Shown here: one piece after another, positions 1 through 7,641 of the stretch
Numbering within the stretch: position 1 is the first letter of the stretch
Layout: every line of letters starts with the position of its first letter
NCBI GenBank assembly: GCA_051269965.1
Contig: JBNMFK010000148.1
Coordinates: forward strand, 1 to 9,341
Direction of reading: 5' to 3'
Origin: Arcticibacterium sp051269965
Lineage (GTDB): Bacteria > Bacteroidota > Bacteroidia > Cytophagales > Spirosomataceae
DNA length: 9,341 bases
Program-made: the position numbers and the translations under genes
Notes under the pieces: generated by a model
The model's database searches: none
Told to the model about the DNA's origin: nothing
What the model saw: only the letters and a program-made list of their open reading frames with translations

Positions 1-44
1 CCTATTTTTGAAAGGTGCATAAAGCTATTTTACCTCTATACTAG

Positions 45-1856
45 ATGCTGATAAGAAAAAAATATACTGCTAAAATTGTCTCCGTCTTGTTATTTTTTAG
101 TCCAATGCTCTATGGCCAACGAACCATGGGTGAACTAGAGCGTTTTATCATAGATGCTCCTTTTTTTGATTCCGATAAAAGAGACTCTTTACTTATCTGG
201 TCAGCCAGAATTTCTGAAATACCTCATTCTCCTCGAGCGAAAGCTTATACTCTCAGGATGAAAGGTCTTCATGAGGAATTCAAAGAAAACATACCCGAAG
301 CCACAGCCTATTTTTTGCAGTTTTTGGCCTTAGCCAAAGTTTATCAAAACTCAGATGACGAAATGTCTGCCACAGGAGACTTAGTTTATATTTATATTAC
401 AACAAAGCAGTACGAAACCGCAAAACAATTGCTTTTACCCTTCACTTCAAGACCAGACTTAAAAAAGTTGAATCAAAAAAAGCTTTCGATTTTTTATAAT
501 AATCTGGGCATTTGCTATAACAATTTAAACAAACTAGATAGTGCGGTTATTGTCTACCAAAAAGCTCTTAACATCAAAGAATCCCTTAATGACAAAAGAG
601 GCATAGCTAATCTCAGAATCAATATGAGCAACCTCTTAGTAAAGCAAAAAAGGTTTCAAGAAGCCTTTCTTCTTACGAGAGCCAACCTTGAGATGGACAC
701 CACAGAATACAATCAAGATCTTTGGTATAATCTAGGGAATATGGGAGGTATTTTGAGTGGACTTAATAGAGAACAAGAGGCCGAAAGCTATTTAAAAGCT
801 TCCTTGCAGGAAGCTGAAAGAGAGAAATCCACAAACCATATCTGGTATTCGCATAGTAACTTATCAGCTTTTTATGCTGATAAAAGACATTATAAGAAGG
901 CCTATGAATCCCTAACATTAAGCAATGATTTCAATAAACAACTCATAAATGAAAATACTAACAAAAAAATTGCTGAGCTTAAAGAATCTTTTGATGCTGG
1001 CCAAAGGGAGTTAGATAATTTATTATTAGGCAGTAAGTTACGGGAGTCTCAATCTAGACAAAGAGCTTACCTCCTTGGTTTAGCTAGTCTAGCCTTATTT
1101 ACCGTCGTAGCGGCCTGGGCCTTCCATAAAAATCGTAAACAAAACAGATTAATTCAGTCTCAAAATGAGGGTCTAGTGGCATTAAACAGAGAAAAAAATC
1201 ATTTAATGTCTATAGTTTCACATGACCTTAGTAGTCCGTTTACGGCCATAAAACTGTGGTCTGAGGTAGCCATGAAGAAAAAAGACCTTGATGAAATTCG
1301 CAAGATTCAGTCTATGATTCATGAAACTACCCTCAGCGGTTTAAAAAATATCAAAAAGATTTTATCAATTGATGAGAAGGGGATCAAAGATATTGATCTC
1401 AAAGAAACTAACCTTTCAGAACTTCTGAGAACTTTAGTAGACAGATTTAAAGCTGAAATGAAAGCCAAAACTTTAGAACTACATGTTTCTATCTTACAAG
1501 ATAGAGAAAGCATATTATCTGACCATGGAATGTTACAAAGGGCACTTGTTAACCTTTTTTCTAATGCCATAAAATACTCTAAAGAGGGTGGCCAAGTGTT
1601 TATTAAAACCTATGAAAATGCCAATTTCTTTCACTTTGAATTTAAAGACGAGGGAATCGGTATTGCCGAAGAAGAGCAATCCCTTTTATTCGAAAGATAT
1701 GGTCAGACTTCCGCTAAACCCACATTTGGTGAGAGTAGCCATGGTCTTGGCCTTTCGATAGTTAAGAGAATCGCCGAAGAGTTAGGTGGTCGTATAAGTT
1801 TTGAAAGTAAAAAAAATGAAGGTTCTTCCTTTACTTTTTCAATTCCCTTAGTATGA
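45..1856 (+). CDS. TPR-containing membrane sensor histidine kinase
   Basis: Two-component sensor kinase of 603 residues, expected to autophosphorylate on His and pass the phosphate to the regulator encoded next. Seen in order: a signal peptide (residues 1-25, ending YGQ); TPR-like helical repeats at about 65-300 (for example YNNLGICYNNLNKLDSAV); a charged helix likely to be coiled coil at 300-338; one membrane segment at about 341-361; a HisKA domain with SHDLSSPF (phospho-acceptor His393); and a HATPase domain with N box (N503, N507), DEGIGI (D535) and HGLGL (around G567). The sensory TPR part should therefore be periplasmic and the kinase cytoplasmic. The ATG at 45 is chosen because it gives the signal peptide. 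Its stop overlaps the next start as ATGA, so translation is probably coupled. The stimulus is unknown; TPR kinases of this type are common in Bacteroidota. The H box has Ser where many kinases have Arg (SHDLRSP), which is unlikely to matter. Confidence 0.95.
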   Translation: MLIRKKYTAKIVSVLLFFSPMLYGQRTMGELERFIIDAPFFDSDKRDSLLIWSARISEIPHSPRAKAYTLRMKGLHEEFKENIPEATAYFLQFLALAKVYQNSDDEMSATGDLVYIYITTKQYETAKQLLLPFTSRPDLKKLNQKKLSIFYNNLGICYNNLNKLDSAVIVYQKALNIKESLNDKRGIANLRINMSNLLVKQKRFQEAFLLTRANLEMDTTEYNQDLWYNLGNMGGILSGLNREQEAESYLKASLQEAEREKSTNHIWYSHSNLSAFYADKRHYKKAYESLTLSNDFNKQLINENTNKKIAELKESFDAGQRELDNLLLGSKLRESQSRQRAYLLGLASLALFTVVAAWAFHKNRKQNRLIQSQNEGLVALNREKNHLMSIVSHDLSSPFTAIKLWSEVAMKKKDLDEIRKIQSMIHETTLSGLKNIKKILSIDEKGIKDIDLKETNLSELLRTLVDRFKAEMKAKTLELHVSILQDRESILSDHGMLQRALVNLFSNAIKYSKEGGQVFIKTYENANFFHFEFKDEGIGIAEEEQSLLFERYGQTSAKPTFGESSHGLGLSIVKRIAEELGGRISFESKKNEGSSFTFSIPLV

Positions 1857-2491
1857 TACAGTTAGCGATCACAGACGACCACGATTTATTTCTTAAAGGA
1901 TTAAAAAGCATCCTAGATTTAGAGCCCAATTTAAAAATAAATCATACTTTCACTACGGGTACCGCTTTGTTAGAAAGTTTGGAGAGCTTAGATGTTGACC
2001 TCCTATTACTAGATGTTCAGCTTCCCGATATTTCTGCCGAAGACTTGCTTCAAGAAATTAGAATTATAAGACCAAATATCCCTATACTCTACTTAACCAT
2101 GCTCAGGGGTAGCAGAGTGTTTAAAAAGTTATCTAAAAATGGAATACAAGGCTATATCCTAAAAGATGCAAGTTTAAATATTCTTAAAACTGCTATAGAA
2201 ACAGTGGCTTCCGGTCAAACATATTTTGCTTCTGACATTGAATATTCAGAACAAAATGAACAAGCGAATACGGTTACTACACCCGAAAATAGACTTCAAG
2301 AACTTTTAAGTCCCAGAGAATACGAAGTACTGATTCATATTTGCCAAGAATTTAGTAATAGTGAAATCGCAAAAAAACTCTTCTTAAGTGTGGGTACTGT
2401 AGATACACATAGGAAAAATATGCTTGTAAAGCTTGGTTTAAAAAACACCGTGGGTCTCATAAAGTTTGCGATGAGAAATGGTTTAGAATAG
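1853..2491 (+). CDS. NarL/LuxR-family response regulator
   Basis: DNA-binding response regulator of 212 residues, partner of the TPR kinase just upstream. The receiver domain spans about 1-120, with acidic residues D8/D9, phospho-acceptor D54 in LLLLDVQLPD, switch residue T82 (YLTML) and conserved K104 (YILKDAS). A linker of about 30 residues follows, rich in Glu, Asn and Thr. The C-terminal LuxR/GerE helix-turn-helix covers about 150-210, with the signature LSPREYEVL, then SNSEIAKKLFLSVGTVDTHR (recognition helix) and KNMLVKLGLKN. All expected functional residues are present and the length is normal for the family. The ATG lies inside the kinase gene (ATGA overlap), so it is co-transcribed and probably translationally coupled. 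The target genes cannot be told from this window. Confidence 0.95.
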   Translation: MIQLAITDDHDLFLKGLKSILDLEPNLKINHTFTTGTALLESLESLDVDLLLLDVQLPDISAEDLLQEIRIIRPNIPILYLTMLRGSRVFKKLSKNGIQGYILKDASLNILKTAIETVASGQTYFASDIEYSEQNEQANTVTTPENRLQELLSPREYEVLIHICQEFSNSEIAKKLFLSVGTVDTHRKNMLVKLGLKNTVGLIKFAMRNGLE

Positions 2492-2523
2492 TCCTCGATA
2501 TTGCTCTAAAGAATCACCTGTAA

Positions 2524-2682
2524 TTAATAGCGTTTTCGTCTTTCTTTTGGAGCCCTTTCCGCAAAATTAATGTAGCTAAAGTCTAAGCGTTTATGGCGTA
2601 GGCTTTTAGCAAGGACCGTAAGCGTTAGAATAAAAGATGGCATAAAACTACTATACAATCGCTCCTTGTTGTCTAAATCCAT
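2524..2682 (-). CDS. possible small basic protein, 52 aa, hypothetical
   Basis: ATG-to-TAA reading frame of 52 codons, too short for standard ORF listing, in the otherwise empty gap between the regulator and the deaminase gene. The predicted product starts acidic (MDLDNKER), has a short hydrophobic stretch (FMPSFILTLTVLA) and ends strongly basic (ERAPKERRKRY). It lies on the same strand as the deaminase, about 90 bp beyond that gene's stop, and converges on the response regulator gene. I recognise no family. It could be a real small protein, the relic of a larger gene or a chance ORF. In AT-rich DNA a 52-codon run is only mildly unusual, although the residue composition looks protein-like. 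Confidence 0.3.
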   Translation of the reverse strand: MDLDNKERLYSSFMPSFILTLTVLAKSLRHKRLDFSYINFAERAPKERRKRY

Positions 2683-2754
2683 GATTACCTCAAGCTTTAT
2701 AGTCTCAGTTTACCGAATAAATCATCTTATTTAATACAATAGAGCATCTCAAGT

Positions 2755-2773
2755 AAAAAAAAGTATTTTTTTT
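2755..2773. terminator. A-tract/T-tract inverted repeat after the deaminase gene
   Basis: Eight A residues, the spacer GTA, then eight T residues form an AT-only inverted repeat that overlaps the deaminase stop codon (the TAA of the minus-strand gene at 2772-2774). On the minus strand it reads as an A run followed by a T run, and on the plus strand it has the same form. It could act as a weak bidirectional terminator between convergent transcripts. With no G/C stem, the call is tentative. Confidence 0.2.
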
Positions 2774-3488
2774 AGATTAACCTTCCAGCGGCCTCATCCA
2801 GCCAAACATACCCATTGGCATGTAATTGGAAAACAGTTGATGGTATTTCAGGCGAAATTTTAGCCGAAACTGTTTCCTTTATTATCGCTGCTTTTTTTAT
2901 TCCAGATGCCATGATCATAGCCGCTTTAGCTTCTAATAAATGTTTAAGTCCAACGGTAATACCTTTAGTCAATGGCGTTTCCGTTTTGAAATATTTCTGA
3001 CCTACGTCAATAGTCATTTGAGCTATCTCTGTCACATGACAGTAATGGCCAAAAGAGTATCCTGGCTCATTTAGTCCGATATGTCCGTTGAGCCCAATTC
3101 CAACTAAAATGAAATCTAAGCCTCCTCGTGCTTTTATTAGGTTATCAACTCTTATACATTCAGCGTCTAAATCAATATTAAGTGAATCAAAAAAAGTATA
3201 ATTCGATTCAGGAATGGCTTGGGGCTTTAGCAAGTTCTCTTTAACAATAGAACAACAACTTCCTTCATTTTCTGGCCCAATACCTACCCATTCGTCTAGA
3301 CCAATGATTAAACAGTTTTTAAACAAACCTTTGGGTGCTTTTTGAGAGATAATTTGATATGCTCGTTTAGGCGTATCACCAGAAGTAAGAACCAAGGTAG
3401 CGTTTGGTTTTTCTTTTAATAAAGCTATAATGAAATCAGCAACACTTTCCGACAATTCTTCTGAATCTTTATACTTTTTTAATTTCAT
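2772..3488 (-). CDS. glucosamine/galactosamine-6-phosphate deaminase family protein (NagB/AgaI-like)
   Basis: Cytoplasmic amino-sugar-phosphate deaminase/isomerase, 238 residues from the chosen ATG. The family converts glucosamine-6-P (NagB) or galactosamine-6-P (AgaI) to a ketohexose-6-P plus ammonia. Seen: phosphate-loop TSGDTP (35-40), GLDEWVG (D65, E66; equivalent of E. coli NagB D72) and the catalytic block GIGLNGHIGLNEPG with H136 and E141. The residue matching E. coli D141 is Asn134; from memory, Bacillus NagB and AgaI proteins also have Asn here. The DEWV, NGHIGLNEPG and TKGITVGLK segments resemble AgaI more than E. coli NagB, so substrate preference is open; 6-phosphogluconolactonase is a less likely alternative. 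The frame also opens at a TTG at 3515, 2 bp from the upstream stop, but the ATG at 3488 matches the family N-terminus (MKLKKYKDSEEL). It is second in an operon with the glycosyltransferase, with a 29 bp gap. Confidence 0.85.
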   Translation of the reverse strand: MKLKKYKDSEELSESVADFIIALLKEKPNATLVLTSGDTPKRAYQIISQKAPKGLFKNCLIIGLDEWVGIGPENEGSCCSIVKENLLKPQAIPESNYTFFDSLNIDLDAECIRVDNLIKARGGLDFILVGIGLNGHIGLNEPGYSFGHYCHVTEIAQMTIDVGQKYFKTETPLTKGITVGLKHLLEAKAAMIMASGIKKAAIIKETVSAKISPEIPSTVFQLHANGYVWLDEAAGRLI

Positions 3489-3517
3489 ATTCTTATGGTT
3501 TTTGATTTGATTCAAAA

Positions 3518-4672
3518 TTATTTGTCTAGCTCTCTTATTTTATTAAGAGCCACTTTAAGACGTTTTTCACTCCTTTCTCCTAAAATATTTTCAAAATACC
3601 ATTTTAAAGCCTCTGAGATTGGTACATCTTTTATACCCCACTTATCTCTCAAAAAGTGAAGGCATTTCATTAATTGAAAAGCATCAAAGAATTGAAAAAA
3701 ACGTTTATTAAAAGCCTCTTTTGACGCTACATTAGATTTAATACTCTCAATATTTCCCTTGGTATTTATACTCCTCAAGAAATCTAACATACCTACGTGA
3801 AGACCATCCAAATTGACATCTTCATCATAACAGACATGCACTCTATCAATGAAAGCCTGAATAAGTAAAAAAGCTTTGGGGCTATAAGTAGGCCATTCAA
3901 AATCTGCCTCTTCATATTTTAGCATAGCTCTTCCTGTTCCAAATGGCACTCTTTCCGATTTTCTAGAGGATGGAAAAACCGTTGTTTCTGTCAAATTTCC
4001 ACAAACTCCATCTTTAATAAACTTCTGAAGGAAGTAAAAATCCTCTCCTGCTTTTCGTTTATTCATTCCACCTTTTTTAAAATAAGAATCTGAGAAGCAA
4101 GCCATGGAAGAGCCGATGGTGTGAATTCCGTAAGGCAAGCCAATAAAACGCTGCATCAAAATATAATATCTCAGATGAAGCTCATACTCCAAAATAGCAG
4201 TATTCGTTCCTATTTTATGTTCGAAATGAATAGCAGCCGCCTCAAAATTACCCCTTGCAAAAAAAGAGGAAATAGCCTGAAAGTAGTTTTCTTTTACCGT
4301 ACAGTCTGCATCCAGATAAACCAACACACCATTAAGCTTCTTTTCTTTAAAAGCATAGACAGCTTTGTCACCCAATATTTTTCTAGCTAAACCTACACCC
4401 GAGTGCTTTACAGGTAAATTCAAATCAAGTAATAATTCAAAATTTAGGTCGCCGTCGTAGGCCTCAATCCACTCATGAATCTCTTTAAAAGACTCCAAAT
4501 TATTTTCTTTAATGGCAGGACTGTCTGCCATTGAACCATTGATTAAAATTAACACATCAATAACTAAACCTCCATAGTCGCATGTTGAGAGTGAACTCAA
4601 AGTCTTTGAAGTTTCACTCTCATTAAATGCAGGGATACACACTGTGATGTTCTTAGGATTCTTTCTATGCAT
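3518..4672 (-). CDS. GT-A fold glycosyltransferase, family 2-like
   Basis: Predicted soluble glycosyltransferase of 384 residues that uses a nucleotide sugar. Seen: an N-terminal GT2 nucleotide-binding start, ITVCIPAFNESE (9-20), then VIDVLILINGS; GVGLARKILGDKAV (92-105), typical of the region before the metal site; the metal-binding DxD in VYLDADCTV (D121, D123); and a KAGEDFYFLQKF segment with E210-D211 in the position of the acceptor-side catalytic ED of GT2 enzymes. The last 130 residues are helical and unassigned. No membrane segments or signal peptide are seen, so it should act in the cytoplasm. The start ATG sits in an ATGCAT palindrome, and the gene is first in a minus-strand operon, followed 29 bp later by the deaminase. 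The pairing suggests amino-sugar or glycoconjugate work, but donor and acceptor cannot be deduced. Confidence 0.85.
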   Translation of the reverse strand: MHRKNPKNITVCIPAFNESETSKTLSSLSTCDYGGLVIDVLILINGSMADSPAIKENNLESFKEIHEWIEAYDGDLNFELLLDLNLPVKHSGVGLARKILGDKAVYAFKEKKLNGVLVYLDADCTVKENYFQAISSFFARGNFEAAAIHFEHKIGTNTAILEYELHLRYYILMQRFIGLPYGIHTIGSSMACFSDSYFKKGGMNKRKAGEDFYFLQKFIKDGVCGNLTETTVFPSSRKSERVPFGTGRAMLKYEEADFEWPTYSPKAFLLIQAFIDRVHVCYDEDVNLDGLHVGMLDFLRSINTKGNIESIKSNVASKEAFNKRFFQFFDAFQLMKCLHFLRDKWGIKDVPISEALKWYFENILGERSEKRLKVALNKIRELDK

Positions 4673-4741
4673 AAACCACTAAATTACTCAATCATAAAAG
4701 TTAAAACATTACGACGTTTTTACTAAGACAATTAGCAAAAT

Positions 4742-4763
4742 GTCTAAATATCTATTTTTAGAC
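4742..4763. promoter_or_regulatory. perfect 7-bp palindrome in the divergent intergenic region
   Basis: GTCTAAA at 4742-4748 and TTTAGAC at 4757-4763 are exact reverse complements separated by 8 bp, about midway between the divergent glycosyltransferase and parC starts. The shape (two 7-bp half-sites, 15 bp centre to centre) would suit a dimeric regulator. In AT-rich DNA a chance palindrome of this size is possible, and no regulator is implicated. Confidence 0.25.
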
Positions 4764-4792
4764 CCTGATTTTTTGTATTGATTACGCATCAA

Positions 4793-4824
4793 AGTTAAAT
4801 TGTCAAACATTTCTTTAATTTTGC
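4793..4824 (+). promoter_or_regulatory. candidate Bacteroidota-type promoter of parC
   Basis: TAATTTTGC at 4816-4824 matches the Bacteroidota -7 consensus TAnnTTTGC exactly and lies 34 bp before the parC ATG, giving a short leader. The matching -33 element is weak: the expected place around 4793-4797 reads AGTTA, not TTTG. A second possibility is TTTG at 4772-4775 followed 20 bp later by TAAATTG (4796-4802). Between the -7 element and the ATG lies a small inverted repeat, CTTAA-AAG-TTAAG (4832-4844), which could be a leader hairpin or chance. Confidence 0.45.
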
Positions 4825-4858
4825 GTCTACCCTTAAAAGTTAAGTATTTTCCTAAAAG

Positions 4859-7615
4859 ATGAGCGACAAAAATCAAGCCTACGACCCAACTCAACAAGAT
4901 GAAGTTTTAGATGACATGTTTGAGGATTACTTCCTAGAATATGCCTCCTATGTTATCTTAGAACGGGCTGTTCCTGCCTCGGAAGATGGTCTTAAGCCCG
5001 TTCAAAGGAGGCTCATGCATGCTCTCAAAGAAATGGATGATGGGCGTTTTAATAAGGTGGCCAATGTAATTGGGGCTACCATGCAGTTTCACCCACACGG
5101 AGATGCCTCGATTGGTGATGCTATGGTGACCATAGGTCAGAAAGAACTGTTATTAGATATTCAGGGAAATTGGGGAGATATCAGAACTGGGGATAGTGCA
5201 GCAGCTCCTAGGTATATAGAGGTTAGACTGTCTAAATTTGCTCAGGAGGTACTCTTTAACGAGGATACCACCGAGTGGCAAATGTCTTATGATGGTCGTA
5301 AAAGAGAGCCCGTAACACTACCTTCTAAATTTCCACTCTTGCTTGAAATGGGTGTAGAAGGAATTGCGGTAGGGCTTTCTACCAAACTGATGCCACATAA
5401 CTTCCTAGAGCTATGCGATGCCTGCATAAAACACCTCAAAGGTCAACGCTTTACGCTTTATCCTGATTTCTTAACTGGTGGTATTTTAGACGCTAGAGAT
5501 TATAATGATGGTGCCCGAGGTGGGAGAGTAAAGGTTAGAGCTAGAATTTTTGAAATAGATAAGAAAACTCTTAAGATAAGTGAAATACCCTATGGAACCA
5601 CCACAGGTGGACTCATAGATTCTATCATCAAAGCGAATGATAGAGGGAAAATAAAAATCAAAAAAGTAGAAGATAATACGGCAAGAGATGTTGAAATCAT
5701 CATTCATTTAGGGACGAATACCTCACCGGACATCACCATTGATGCTCTTTATGCCTTTACTTCTTGTGAAGTTTCTATTTCTCCAAACGCGGTCGTTATT
5801 AGAGATGATAAGCCTCACTTTGTGGGTGTTAGTGATATTCTTAGAGACTCCACAGACCAGACGGTACGTCTCTTAAAGAGAGAGCTGGAGATTAAGAGAT
5901 TTGAGTTAATGGAGAAGCTTCTCTACAGTTCTTTAGAGAAAATATTTATAGAAAACAGAATATATCGAAACATAGAAGACTGTGAGACTTTTGAGGCAGT
6001 TTTAGATACTATTGACATCGGGTTAGAACCCTTTAAAAAAGATTTTTACAGAAAAATCACGAGGGAAGATATTCTACGTTTGACAGAAATTAGAATAAAG
6101 CGAATCTCAAAATTCGATTCCTTCAAGGCGGACGAATTAATGATACGTTTATTAGAGAATCTAAAAGAGGTTAATCACCATTTGGAGAATCTCGTAGAAT
6201 ACGCCATCGACTTTTTCGAAAATCTGATAAAAAAATATGGCACTGGTAGAGAAAGAAGAACAGAACTTTTAGAATTTCAGGAGGTAAAAGCTACGGTAGT
6301 GGCTGCGAATAACCAAAAACTTTACATAGACAGGGTCAATGGATTTATTGGCTACGGTATCAAAAAAGAAGAGTACCTCATGGAGTGCTCTGATATAGAT
6401 AACATCATATCTTTCAAAAGAAATGGTACATATAGTGTATCCAAAATATCGGACAAGGACTTTGTAGGCAAAGACATTATCCATTGTTCGGTGTTTAGAA
6501 AAGATGACGAACGCAGAATATATAATGCTATTTACCTCGACGGTAAATCTGGAAAAACCTACGCCAAGAGATTCAATGTCACCAGTATAACAAGAGAAAA
6601 AGAATATAACGTAACTAAAGGTAGTCCTAAATCTAAAGTCTTGTATTTTTCAGACAATGAGAACGGCGAAGCCGAGGTTGTCGCCGTTAATTTGACGGCC
6701 TCCTGCTCTGCCAAAAATAAACAGTTTGAATTTGACTTTTCTGATTTATTAATCAAGGGAAGAGGCTCCATGGGAAATATGGTAACCAAGTACCCTGTTC
6801 GAAAAGTAATATTAAAGTCTGCAGGCGTCTCTACTTTAGGAGGTGTAGATATTTGGTATACCCCAAATTTGGGAAGGCTAAATAGAGATAAACACGGAGA
6901 TTTTGTGGGTAACTTCGGTGCAGAAGATAAAGTAATGGTCATCTATAAATCAGGGGAATACGAGCTGACTAATTTTGAACTAACTAATCATTATGACGCA
7001 CGACAAGTGATAATGATTAATAAATTCAAGGAAAAAGGAATCATTACAGCGATATATTACGACGGGGAGAGCAGAATCTATTACATAAAAAGATTCCAAA
7101 TAGAAACAAGCACGATGGATAAGAAGTTTGCCTTCTTAACAGAACATAACCGTACAGAGCTGCTAGGTATTTCCTATGATGATTTGCCAAGAGCAGAAAT
7201 TAAGATCAAGAAAGACAGAAAGACCAATATTGAAAAGAAAGAGTTCAAACTTGATAAACTGGTAGCCGTTAAAGGCTGGAAAGCCATGGGTAATAAATTG
7301 CCATTTATGAAAATAAGTGATGTTAAAATGCTAGAACCTGAAATTGTAGAAAAAGAAGAGAAACCAGATGAAGATTCTTCTAATGATAACAATGACTCAA
7401 CTGAAGATCAGAATGATAGCCCAGGAGCGATATTGAAAACTGAAGGTAACTCCGAGGGGACCAACAGTGATAATGAGAATAAGGAGGCTGAAAAAGGAAT
7501 AAAATCTACGAATCAGGTTCCTCCAAAAAAGGGGGTGTCCAACGAAAAGTCTATTCTGCCGAAAAAACCAAAAGATGATGACCAAGACTCGAAAAGTCAA
7601 TTAGGCCTATTCTGA
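4859..7615 (+). CDS. parC: DNA topoisomerase IV subunit A (type IIA topoisomerase)
   Basis: Breakage-reunion subunit of topoisomerase IV, which unlinks daughter chromosomes together with ParE (not in this window). It is 918 residues long. Seen: the N-terminal topoisomerase IIA core with EDGLKPVQRR; the quinolone-pocket loop FHPHGDASIGD (77-87); and the catalytic R118-Y119 in AAAPRYIEVRL. Then come the tower and coiled-coil regions (about 340-470) and a C-terminal beta-pinwheel-like domain (about 490-820). A canonical GyrA box (QRRGGKG) is absent and only a degenerate GRGSMGNMV occurs, which favours ParC over GyrA. Residues 825-918 form a low-complexity tail rich in Asp, Glu, Asn, Ser and Lys, probably disordered, ending in QLGLF (914-918), which resembles a sliding-clamp-binding peptide. 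The quinolone-pocket position equal to E. coli GyrA Ser83 is Ala83; Asp87 is kept. It is transcribed alone from the divergent region. Confidence 0.95.
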   Translation: MSDKNQAYDPTQQDEVLDDMFEDYFLEYASYVILERAVPASEDGLKPVQRRLMHALKEMDDGRFNKVANVIGATMQFHPHGDASIGDAMVTIGQKELLLDIQGNWGDIRTGDSAAAPRYIEVRLSKFAQEVLFNEDTTEWQMSYDGRKREPVTLPSKFPLLLEMGVEGIAVGLSTKLMPHNFLELCDACIKHLKGQRFTLYPDFLTGGILDARDYNDGARGGRVKVRARIFEIDKKTLKISEIPYGTTTGGLIDSIIKANDRGKIKIKKVEDNTARDVEIIIHLGTNTSPDITIDALYAFTSCEVSISPNAVVIRDDKPHFVGVSDILRDSTDQTVRLLKRELEIKRFELMEKLLYSSLEKIFIENRIYRNIEDCETFEAVLDTIDIGLEPFKKDFYRKITREDILRLTEIRIKRISKFDSFKADELMIRLLENLKEVNHHLENLVEYAIDFFENLIKKYGTGRERRTELLEFQEVKATVVAANNQKLYIDRVNGFIGYGIKKEEYLMECSDIDNIISFKRNGTYSVSKISDKDFVGKDIIHCSVFRKDDERRIYNAIYLDGKSGKTYAKRFNVTSITREKEYNVTKGSPKSKVLYFSDNENGEAEVVAVNLTASCSAKNKQFEFDFSDLLIKGRGSMGNMVTKYPVRKVILKSAGVSTLGGVDIWYTPNLGRLNRDKHGDFVGNFGAEDKVMVIYKSGEYELTNFELTNHYDARQVIMINKFKEKGIITAIYYDGESRIYYIKRFQIETSTMDKKFAFLTEHNRTELLGISYDDLPRAEIKIKKDRKTNIEKKEFKLDKLVAVKGWKAMGNKLPFMKISDVKMLEPEIVEKEEKPDEDSSNDNNDSTEDQNDSPGAILKTEGNSEGTNSDNENKEAEKGIKSTNQVPPKKGVSNEKSILPKKPKDDDQDSKSQLGLF

Positions 7616-7621
7616 TTTGAA

Positions 7622-7641
7622 GACCGTAAAAAATAACGGTC
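7622..7641 (+). terminator. candidate hairpin terminator just after parC
   Basis: GACCGT (7622-7627) and ACGGTC (7636-7641) form a perfect 6-bp stem with an 8-nt A-rich loop, 7 bp after the parC stop. It is followed by T-rich but interrupted sequence (CCTATTTTATATTTCC), so it would be a modest intrinsic terminator. It lies inside what would have been codons 2-9 of the decayed downstream gene, so it may have been coding first and the stem fortuitous. Confidence 0.35.

Noticed and set aside
7..33. Possible promoter (TTTG at 7-10, TATTTTAC at 26-33) before the histidine kinase
   Set aside because: The spacing is only 15 bp against the usual 19-21 and the -7 match is poor; the true promoter may lie left of the window.
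1319..1570. 83-codon minus-strand ORF inside the histidine kinase gene
   Set aside because: It lies wholly opposite the conserved HisKA/HATPase coding region and its translation shows no domain; it is a shadow frame.
2575..2640. Repeated AAGCGTTTA/AAGCGTTAG words and the GCTAAAG/CTTTTAGC imperfect pair in the 2492-2771 gap
   Set aside because: They are short and imperfect with no regular spacing; not enough to call a CRISPR, an attachment site or a terminator.
3489..3515. TTG start at 3515 extending the deaminase by nine residues
   Set aside because: The ATG at 3488 fits the family N-terminus and leaves normal spacing after the upstream stop, and the extra residues (NQIKNHKN) match nothing in the family.
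4709..4897. 62-codon minus-strand ORF across the divergent intergenic region and the parC start
   Set aside because: It overlaps the parC start and promoter, has no recognisable motif, and its hydrophobic start is the antisense of the parC N-terminus.
6559..6942. 127-codon minus-strand ORF inside parC
   Set aside because: It is opposite the conserved ParC C-terminal domain; its Ser/Thr/Leu-rich composition is typical of an antisense frame.
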